A model generated the notes under the pieces. It had not been told where the DNA came from. It ran no database searches and saw only the letters and a program-made list of their open reading frames with translations. Source: Diprion similis (taxonomy: Eukaryota; Arthropoda; Insecta; Hymenoptera; Diprionidae). Taken from it: a stretch of 64,000 nucleotides of DNA. How positions within the stretch are numbered: the first letter of the stretch is position 1; every line of letters begins with the position of its first letter. Position numbers and translations under genes: made by a program. The stretch is from positions 22,156,001 to 22,220,000 of the forward strand of contig NC_060110.1 of assembly GCF_021155765.1 (NCBI RefSeq), read 5' to 3'. This document shows, in pieces, positions 25,491 to 36,000 of this stretch.

Positions 25491-28400
25491 TTGGCGAAAA
25501 TTTCGACGATTTTGGAAAGTGCTGCGATCGATTCTTTGAGGCACTATTCCGACGTAATTTTGCGAGAGAAATCGATTGAGCGCAGTCCCAATAAGCTGCG
25601 AGCAACGCTTCCGAAGTTACAGGCGAAAAACTGCTTATTTTCATCCTCGTTTCTCTGCTGTTGGTCCTACGCTCTTTTTGATGAGTTTTTTGAGTTCCTG
25701 GTGGTCCAATTAGTCTAGAAAGGGTCATACTAATCGATTCTGAGACGAAAAATTCTCGGCTCTGAAAATGACGAAAAAACTAAGGCTAACCCCTTTGGAT
25801 TTTTGGCGGAAATTTCGACGATTTTGGAAAGTGCTGCAATCGATTCTTTGAGGCACTATTCCGACGTAATTTTGCGAGAGAAATCGATGGAGCGCAGTCC
25901 CAATAAGCTGCGAGCAACGCTTCCGAAGTTACAGGCGAAAAACTGCTTTTTTCCATCCTCGTTTCTCTGCTGTTGGTCCTACGCTCTTTTTCATGAGTTT
26001 TTTGAGTTCCTGGCGGTCCAATTAGTCTAGAAAGGGTCATACTAATCGATTCTGAGACGAAAAATTCTCGGCTCCGAAAATGACGAAAAAACTGAGGCTA
26101 ACCCCTTCGGATTTTTGGCGGAAATTTCGACGATTTTGAAAAGTGCTGCAATCGATTCTTTGAGGCACTATTCCGACGTCATTTCGCGAGAGAAATCGAT
26201 GGAGCGCAGTCCCAATAAGCTGCGAGCAACGCTTCCGAAGTTACAGGCGAAAAACTGCTTTTTTCCATCCTCGTTTCTCTGCTGTTGGTCCTACGCCCTT
26301 TTTCATGAGTTTTTTGAGTTCCTGGCGGTCCAATTAGTCTAGAAAGGGTCATACTAATCGATTCTGAGACGAAAAATTCTCGGCTCCGAAAATGACGAAA
26401 AAACTGAGGCTAACCCCTTCGGATTTTTGGCGGAAATTTCGACGATTTTGGAAAGTGCTGCAATCGATTCTTTGAGGCACTATGCCGACGTAATTTTGCG
26501 AGAGAAATCGATTGAGCGCAGTCCGAATAAGCTGCGAGCAACGCTTCCGAAGTTACAGGCGAAAAACTGCTTATTTTCATCCTCGTTTCTCTGCTGTTGG
26601 TCCTACGCTCTTTTTCATGAGTTTTTTGAGTTCCTGGTGGTCCAATTAGTCTAGAAAGGGTCATACTAATCGATTCTGAGACGAAAAATTCTCGGCTCCG
26701 AAAATGACGAAAAAACTAAGGCTAACCCCTTTGGATTTTTGGCGGAAATTTCGACGATTTTGGAAAGTGCTGCAATCGATTCTTTGAGGCACTATTCCGA
26801 CGTAATTTTGCGAGAGAAATCGATTGAGCGCAGTCCCAATAAGCTGCGAGCAACGCTTCCGAAGTTACAGGCGAAAAACTGCTTATTTTCATCCTCGTTT
26901 CTCTGCTGTTGGTCCTACGCTCTTTTTCATGAGTTTTTTGAGTTCCTGGTGGTCCAATTAGTCTAGAAAGGGTCATACTAATCGATTCTGAGACGAAAAA
27001 TTCTCGGCTCCGAAAATGACGAAAAAACTGAGGCTAACCCCTTCGGATTTTTGGCGGAAATTTCGACGATTTTGAAAAGTGCTGCAATCGATTCTTTGAG
27101 GCACTATACCGACGTCATTTCGCGAGAGAAATCGATGGAGCGCAGTCCCAATAAGCTGCGAGCAACGCTTCCGAAGTTACAGGCGAAAAACTGCTTTTTT
27201 CCATCCTCGTTTCTCTGCTGTTGGTCCTACGCCCTTTTTCATGAGTTTTTTGAGTTCCTGGCGGTCCAATTAGTCTAGAAAGGGTCATACTAATCGATTC
27301 TGAGACGAAAAATTCTCGGCTCCGAAAATGACGAAAAAACTGAGGCTAACCCCTTCGGATTTTTGGCGGAAATTTCGACGATTTTGGAAAGTGCTGCAAT
27401 CGATTCTTTGAGGCACTATGCCGACGTAATTTTGCGAGAGAAATCGATTGAGCGCAGTCCGAATAAGCTGCGAGCAACGCTTCCGAAGTTACAGGCGAAA
27501 AACTGCTTATTTTCATCCTCGTTTCTCTGCTGTTGGTCCTACGCTCTTTTTCATGAGTTTTTTGAGTTCCTGGTGGTCCAATTAGTCTAGAAAGGGTCAT
27601 ACTAATCGATTCTGAGACGAAAAATTCTCGGCTCCGAAAATGACGAAAAAACTAAGGCTAACCCCTTTGGATTTTTGGCGGAAATTTCGACGATTTTGGA
27701 AAGTGCTGCAATCGATTCTTTGAGGCACTATTCCGACGTAATTTTGCGAGAGAAATCGATTGAGCGCAGTCCCAATAAGCTGCGAGCAACGCTTCCGAAG
27801 TTACAGGCGAAAAACTGCTTATTTTCATCCTCGTTTCTCTGCTGTTGGTCCTACGCTCTTTTTCATGAGTTTTTTGAGTTCCTGGTGGTCCAATTAGTCT
27901 AGAAAGGGTCATACTAATCGATTCTGAGACGAAAAATTCTCGGCTCCGAAAATGACGGAAAAACTAAGGCTAACCCCTTTGGATTTTTGGCGGAAATTTC
28001 GACGATTTTGGAAAGTGCTGCAATCGATTCTTTGAGGCACTATTCCGACGTAATTTTGCGAGAGAAATCGATTGAGCGCAGTCCCAATAAGCTGCGAGCA
28101 ACGCTTCCGAAGTTACAGGCGAAAAACTGCTCATTTTCATCCTCGTTTCTCTGCTGTTGGTCCTACGCTCTTTTTCATGAGTTTTTTGAGTTCCTGGTGG
28201 TCCAATTAGTCTAAAAAGGGTCATACTAATCGATTCTGAGACGAAAAATTCTCGGCTCCGAAAATGACGAAAAAACTAAGGCTAACCCCTTTGGATTTTT
28301 GGCGAAAATTTCGACAATTTTGGAAAGTGCTGCAATCGATTCTTTGAGGCACTATTCCGACGTAATTTTGCGAGAGAAATCGATTGAGCGCAGTCCCAAT

Positions 28401-29497
28401 AAGCTGCGAGCAACGCTTCAGAAGTTACAGGCGAAAAACTGCTTATTTTCATCCTCGTTTCTCTGCTGTTGGTCCAACGCTCTTTTTCATGAGTTTTTTG
28501 AGTTCCTGGTGGTCCAATTAGTCTAGAAAGGGTCATACTAATCGATTCTGAGACGAAAAATTCTCGGCTCCGAAAATGACGAAAAAACTAAGGCTAACCC
28601 CTTTGGATTTTTGGCGAAAATTTCGACAATTTTGGAAAGTGCTGCAATCGATTCTTTGAGGCACTATGCCGACGTAATTTTGCGAGAGAAATCGATTGAG
28701 CGCAGTCCGAATAAGCTGCGAGCAACGCTTCCGAAGTTACAGGCGAAAAACTGCTTATTTTCATCCTCGTTTCTCTGCTGTTGGTCCTACGCTCTTTTTC
28801 ATGAGTTTTTTGAGTTCCTGGTGGTCCAATTAGTCTAGAAAGGGTCATACTAATCGATTCTGAGACGAAAAATTCTCGGCTGCGAAAATGACGAAAAAAC
28901 TAAGGCTAACCCCTTTGGATTTTTGGCGGAAATTTCGACGATTTTGGAAAGTGCTGCAATCGATTCTTTGAGGCACTATTCCGACGTAATTTTGCGAGAG
29001 AAATCGATGGAGCGCAGTCCCAATAAGCTGCGAGCAACGCTTCCGAAGTTACAGGCGAAAAACTGCTTATTTTCATCCTCGTTTCTCTGCTGTTGGTCCT
29101 ACGCTCTTTTTCATGAGTTTTTTGAGTTCCTGGTGGTCCAATTAGTCTAGAAAGGGTCATACTCATCGATTCTGAGACGAAAAATTCTCGGCTCTGAAAA
29201 TGACGAAAAAACTAAGGCTAACCCCTTTGGATTTTTGGCGGAAATTTCGACGATTTTGGAAAGTGCTGCAATCGATTCTTTGAGGCACTATTCCGACGTG
29301 ATTTTTCGAGAGAAATCGATTGAGCGCAGTCCCAATAAGCTGCGAGCAACGCTTCCGAAGTTAGAGGCGAAAAACTGCTTATTTTCATCCTCGTTCCACT
29401 GCTGTTGGTCCTACGCTTTTTTTCATGAGTTTTCTGAGTTCCTGGTGGTCCAATTCGTCTAGGAAGAGATATTCTAATCGATTCTGAGACGAAAGAC

Positions 29498-30086
29498 TTT
29501 TGACGTTGAATTTTCAATTATAAACCTGTTTTTTCTTATCAAAGTTACTTCTTGCGTGAATTTTGGGGCACTCTCCAGATTTATCGTAGGCATGCATTTG
29601 CAAAAACGACATGCATTATCGACACATGTGCAAAGTTTAGTATAGGTACGTATGGAATGAACGACATATAATATTCTCAAAATCAACGAAATGTATGGAA
29701 CTGTATAAGTATGGTCTATAGGTACATCAAATATGCACCCGTTGCAGAACGAAAGAGTACAGAATTCGTTCACATGTGTTTTTATTAAATATCTCCAAAT
29801 ACACAGTAATGCTTAAGAATATATTTTACACAATGGGAGGTGGAGTATAAAATGATAATCGTATACATATTATATGTTTTCTAATATTACATCAAAAATA
29901 TTATATATATATATAGTCTATTTGGTGATGCTAGTTTTGATATGAGCTTACGTAACTACATCCAACTCTTGATCGAGAATTCTGATTCGAATGTCCATCA
30001 CGTTCCATATTTTCATTCTTCTTCATCATGCTTCTAAACTGGGCGATCAAAAGTCACCAATCTGACGATGAGACAACATGCAGCGT
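29498..30086 (-). other. Nidogen 3' UTR and short gap to the satellite
   Basis: Downstream of the nidogen stop on the minus strand. AATAAA on the minus strand (29786-29781) is a candidate poly(A) signal, giving a 3' UTR of about 300 bp and leaving only about 280 bp to the edge of the satellite. A short TA-rich run lies at about 29900-29920. Confidence 0.5.
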
Positions 30087-33000
30087 CTATCTGGACTGAT
30101 ATTCGTCCGTGCATGGACTCGATGCGTTGTCTGCGCAAGCACATGTCCTTCCGCCTTCGCCATCCGGAAGGCAAAGCTGATCCGAATTGCATCTACCGAA
30201 TTCGTACTGACAGACGTTCGAAACTGTGGCAAATGGAAGAGAAAATTAAAAAACTGATCAATCAATAAACAAAGATAATTGATTGCATCACAAAAGGCTT
30301 CGTGAAACTCTCTCAATTCAGGCAGTCGACCCTTACCTCTCGGACAGTATTCCGGGACTGCAACTATTCCATAAAGTTTGCCACTTCCACCAGGAGGAAT
30401 TCCAAAAGCCTTGTCTCTTTTGCCAGAGTTCTTAGATGCGACTTCTATTTTGTGCCTGGACGATAAAAAATTCAATCTCGTTTTTCATGTTCAAAAAAAT
30501 TCCATGCGAAATGCAAGGAGCCGCGTCAAACAGGTACTCACGTCTTCCAGTCCGTCCAATAATAATGGTTTTGCGATATCGCCAAGCCGAATGGGTATGA
30601 CAGTTTTTCAGCTACGATACGAACTGTTCGAGTATCGATGTTTGCGCAGTCTGAAATTAACAATACGTATTATATGAGTGCAAAATTCATCCCCTCTGTC
30701 ACCTGTTCGTGGATTCATAAAGGTGTTAACCACATACTGAGGGAGAAGGAGCCGGCATCCACCCAGCACAACTCGTCGGTTGACCAATCGATAGCCAAAG
30801 AGTTTGGAAGCCTCACAAACTCGTTTTGCATGAATATAACACGGCCCGTTCCATCCTCATTAGCCCATTCCAGTTTTGGAGATGCACGGTTCCAGTCGGA
30901 CCAGAAAATTTTCCTGAAGATCATGAATTTGAATAATTATTCACAATCACCGCAGCTTACACGAGAAAAAATTTACTCAAATAATTCTGAAAGCTTTTGG
31001 AATACTGCTTTTGCGTCCGAGAATGGTCATAGAGTTTGAAACTGTTATAAATGATCGAGTAGAAGCGCAGTGGCAAGTTTTACCCTCGATAAGGGTGAGC
31101 CGCGATTCCCCTGGGGTTAACGAGTCCTTCCGATATGAGGATTTTTCTCTTCTTAGTATCCAAGTTTGCAACCTCCAGAGTTCCTTTGTTTGAGTCGGTC
31201 CAGAAAGCGTTTCGTGATACCCAGTCAATGGCGATTCCTTCAGCAGCGCTGACATCCGTTACAAACACTTTCGAATCCGACCCATTGTACATCATCGAAG
31301 ATATCTTGTTCCCTGAAAAATGTATCACTTGGTAAACGTGGAAACCAATCACGTGAAAACATGATGGCCATGTCGTGTGTCGATGAAAACGAGTCATTTT
31401 CTGGAAACATCTTTCACCTGATATGTCACTCCAGTAAGTTCTCCCCGCGGAGCAATCGATGTCCAGGCCTACGGCCATCTGGGATGAGGTGATTGCGATT
31501 GGACTTCCCGGGTTATTGGGTGTCGGGAAAAAAGGTATCTTGAGCATCGCCATACCCTGGTTTATCAGCAGAATATTCGAGTCGTACTGAGGAATGGTTT
31601 GGCAGTCGGCACCGTTTCCGGTGAACCCTGCGTTACAAACGCAAGCGAACTGGTTCTCACCGGCCGGTACGCAGGTCGCGTCGACGGAACAGAGGCTCGG
31701 ATCTCTCCTGCATGATGACTCTGGCAGACAGGTGAAACCGTCACCGAAAAAGCCCTGTGAAGCAGGTATCATGAGGGAACGATATGATGTGGGCTTCAAG
31801 CACTTCTAGATATCCAAAACGAGAACTCACCGGCTTGCATTGGCAGGCGTAATGAGTGGCGGCCGAATCATAGCCGCAGACAGCGTCGCGTCCGCAGTTG
31901 TTGATGATGTTACAGCCGACGTGATCCGGCCGGCAATCTTGGAAGCCATCCCCGTTGTACCCGGATATGCAAGCGCAGGTGAAGCCACCCTCAGCTTTTG
32001 CTACGCAGTGGGCGTTCAGGTGACACTGAGATGGGTTAGTCGAGCAGTCAGCGATCATGCAGACATCGTCCACACGGTTAAAACCTCGGAGACAGTCGCA
32101 GGCGTATCTCGTAGTGGTCGGGTTGTAACGACACTCCTGATTTTCACCGCAGTCCGAATTCCCGCTGCACTCGTCTGCAGAAATAATCGCACCCTGATTA
32201 GTGTCAAATTCACGTCAGAGAGGTAGGTATAGTAAGTCTTAGAAAGAAGCTTAAAGCTCCGCTGAATTTTGCAATAGGGGAATCCGTTGTTACGGAATAA
32301 GAGAAAACTTATCAAGACTTTGGAAAAAGTGAAGATGTGAGCACCGATTGGCGTGCAAATCGATCCGTCACCCTCGAATCCCGGGTTGCAGACGCACTTG
32401 GAGTTCGCGGAATCGTCTAGTCTACAAGTTGCGTTGGGGTCGCAGATGTCTGCCTGTAGACAGTTCACTTCTGTTGGCAAAAGCAGATGTTCCGTGGTTT
32501 TGAAGCCGTTCAAATTGTGTGCAGCGATTAATGCAAGCGTTCAATCCTTACTTATTGACAAATGTATACGCAACAAGATGGTTCTTGCAAAGTAATCTGC
32601 AGCTCTCAAGACGCTAAGCGGGTTTGACTTACCAATCTTTCTGCACTCATATCCATCACCCTCGTAGCCGACGTTGCACTGGCATTCGTAGATTCCTTCG
32701 CCTTCCGGCAAGTAGACGCATTGTGCGTAAGCATCGCAGACATTCAAAACGTTGCAGGATACTGTGAAAGCGCATTATGCAATTACTTTAAAATAATTCT
32801 GGTGTAGTTATTAAGCAGCCTTTTTTGGTACGATTGCAGTTTCGCATTGCTATTGTACATTTGGTATCAGACTCCGCGGCATACCTGACCGGAGGTTTAC
32901 AACAGTAAACTTAGTCCTCACCTGATGATTCAATTTTAGAGATCTGCTTCCCAAAGACTGATCTACAGCCATGCTATTGTTAATATTAATTTTTGTAGGG

Positions 33001-36000
33001 GTTAGACAAGACTGCCAGAAATATTTGCGTGTTAGCCTTCTGTTAGGAATTAAAAAAAAAAAAAAAAAACGTACCACATGTAAGCAAAAACGATAATTCA
33101 GTGTAAAAAACAGGATCAGAAAAAAGTAGAAGCGTTGTTGTAACTGTCCATTAAGAAATTTACGATCTTCTCGCATGTTGCAAGGCCACTCACTGGCCTG
33201 AAGGATGATATGAACTAGTTTCCTTCGATACATTGCATCATGATCAACAACTTTATATTGCGAGATGATTGTGTTCTTTAATTAATTAATTGAAACAGCA
33301 GATCGAAATAAGAAGGCACAGGTGTATATATAGAGGAAGAAACTCCGTACGTTGATTTCCGGAAGAACCCATTGTCTCGTGGTTGTATCCTGGTTGGGGA
33401 ACGCAAATATCCTTTTCAGGATCGTAGGCATATCCCAAGGGGCAAATACACCGACCAATCTCCGGTAGACACTGGGGTTGCGGTCGTGGCGATACTAAAA
33501 TGTGTGGCGGTGATTTTTGGGTGGGACATTATCTACGGAGAATCTAATAAAGCGATAACGATCCATATTCTTTCAATAACCGTATTATTTCGTGGTGCTA
33601 TCCCTATCGTACGCACGTAGTTATAAGTAACCCATGGATTTAGGGATAAGAGGCTACTGAATGCATCATTCGTCGACCTTTTGACGGGAATTATATGACG
33701 TGAAACCTGAATACTAGGGTAGTTTCAGGTGATACTATAGAGTATATTATGTGTCACAGTATGTCTTTATCAACCCCTTGAAAGTGTACCCTAAAATTCA
33801 CATTCCGACCAATGCAGACCATTTTCAGACCACTAGTTGAGCTTCTAATAGGGTTTTTAACAAACATAACGGCTCACTTACAATCGGCAGAATTCAGGAG
33901 TCACAGTATTTTCTTATACTCACAGTCTTCATTGTTGCCTTCGTATGTAGGACTGATCTCAGTTTGATCTTGCCCATCTGTCGAGTTGCTGTACCCACGG
34001 TTCGTCTGAACGCAAGTATTATCGTCTTGGTATTCCCATCCTTCAACTGGGCACCAGCACTGATTGAGGATACATTGGGGAATTGGGGGTCCTTCGGTCA
34101 CCCACGACGACATTGTGGTCTCTATGTCCACCTCGGGCTCACATGAATAGCCATCTCCTGCGAAAGAGGACGAGCATTAGACATAGACTTGCAGCGCGTT
34201 ACATGACAATCCATTAATTTTGAGGAACAGATCATATTCAGATATGATATTGTAGGTTGGATTAATATTCTTAAAGTATAATTTTTTAGTCTGGTGAATA
34301 TACCTATTTATTTATAAAAATAACCTTAGACGATATAATTACCTGTGGTACCGCTGTCACATATACACTCTGTGGTTTGAGTAGCTTCGTTCTCAGAGCA
34401 ATACGCATAAGGAGAGCACATTTTGTCACCACAATTTACTGAAAGAAGGATTCACGAAGTTTAGGAATTTAAGAGTTTGAACGGTAATGCTGATTAGAAG
34501 GTGACTTGATTACGTTCTCTGATAGGGTAGCAGCCATCGTCTGTTCGCTCGTATCCCCAAATGCACGAACATTGCGGAAGTCCTTCGACGATTGTACACT
34601 CGGTATAATCACCACAATCCTTGTCCGCGCAGGTTGGCAGTCCTGAAAATACAACATTTCTTCGCATTATAGAAAGTGGTCTCACACGTATCAAGCCTGC
34701 TTCCATTAGGACCAGGCATGCCAGGCACTTTTGAGAGTTTGCATCAGTTTCATGATTTGCGAAACCAATAAAGAAGCTGTGTGCGATCCTTACTCTCGCA
34801 GGTACGACCGTCTCCTTGATATCCATCCAAGCACTGACAGACGTGACTACCTTCGTTGTTGAAGCATATTGCGTCCGGTGAGCACGTATGAATTCCCGAC
34901 GTACATTCGTTGACGTCGACACAGTGTAAGCTACCGTCTGCTTCGTACAAATATTGATACCTTAAGGAGTGAAAGTCGAGCGTTGATATAAGGCTTTCAG
35001 ATTTCCATTTTATTAAAGTATGAAGAGTTTGTGTCCTACCCTGGAATACAGACACACTTGTAGTTGTCGCCCTCGACTATGCATGAGCTGTGATCACCGC
35101 AGTGGGATCTACCCTCGATGCACGGATCCTCTTCCTCGAGAGGCGCGACCTTGGTGTTCATTGCGAAGCGTATAATTTGTTCCCTTGCTTCATAGCTTAT
35201 CAGACCTCTCGAGAACTTAAGTCGTACAGTGTTTCCTTCTCCCTCGTTAGGCGCGTACTCACAGGGCTGATAAGTTATTACGATGGACTGAGTGAACGGA
35301 TGTTCGATACCAGATTCGCCGATCAATTTGTAGGAACGGTTGCTTTGAGAGATGATCGTTCCAGGCTGGGTTTTCGTGTAAAGCTCATCGTGGTCCTCGT
35401 ATTCAATGCGAGCGTCCGGAGCCAGGTGCGGCAACGAACCTCGGATATTCGCTTCCATCTTTAACTGCCCGAAGACGTCCAATCCCAGGTATCGCGAGAA
35501 GATGGTCACGTTGTCACTCGTGTTTGTGAAGATGATAGAAGCCGTCATGTTGAAGACTCCACCTTTCAAAGGAAAGTATTAAGCGAATTTTAGTCGCAGA
35601 GTTTCTAAAATTAAACGTGGGAGAGAGTCGTAAGACATTGCAAGGTTCCTCGAATTGGAACATTCCCTAACGAATGTTCTGTTACCGGTTATTTGATACC
35701 CGTTCTTGGTATTCTCAATGGGCTTTGCGAAGAGCCAGCCGAGGACGTCACCCAGGTTATTGAGAAGCTGAGATTTCGAACCAATGAATTCGGGTATTTT
35801 GGACACAGCCGTGTACGTTCTCCCGTCCTTAGTTTGGACGTAACACTGCAAATCCTTCGGTGGGAATTCCTCATCGTTCACGAATCCGGTTACCTTGCCA
35901 GTTGCCCGTAGAGGTAAATCTGCAAGATGCAGAGTTAATAGTATCGCTGAGTTGTTGTTTATGATTTTGGGACGGGATCTAAGCCCACCAAAGGAGAGTC

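Larger units (their letters stand above)
15340..29497. repeat. Satellite DNA array, 312-bp monomer, about 45 units, with higher-order repeats
   Basis: Head-to-tail tandem array. Equivalent positions recur at 15819, 16131, 16443 and so on to 29235, which is 43 exact steps of 312 bp with no net insertion or deletion, plus partial units at each end. Each unit contains the landmarks CTGCTGTTGGTCC, TTCATGAGTTTTTTGAGTTC, GTCTAGAAAGGGTCATACTA and three ATCGAT sites in most units (as in AATCGATTCTTTGAGG, AAATCGATTGAGCGC and TAATCGATTCTGAGACG). Copies differ by scattered substitutions, and variants recur in patterns with periods of 2, 3, 5 and 7 units. The open frames seen in each unit have no homology and arise because 312 is divisible by three. 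The left edge grades into diverged units; the last unit (29235-29497) is also diverged and stops abruptly. No gene was found inside. Confidence 0.98.

Noticed and set aside
15819-29462. Repeated 75-residue (+) and 84-86-residue (-) open frames, one per satellite unit
   Set aside because: They recur because 312 is a multiple of three and the units are near-identical. The plus-strand frames begin at TTG, not ATG, no family is recognised, and both strands are open over the same bases.
15340-29497. CRISPR-like array
   Set aside because: The direct repeats are 312 bp and contiguous with no spacers, in a eukaryotic genome with spliced genes.
30047-30475. A single 142-codon exon for the nidogen C terminus
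   Set aside because: It joins two exons through an intron read in the wrong frame. Splicing at 30337 and 30223 restores the expected C-terminal EGF (NVCQYEFGRC) and a stop at 30087.
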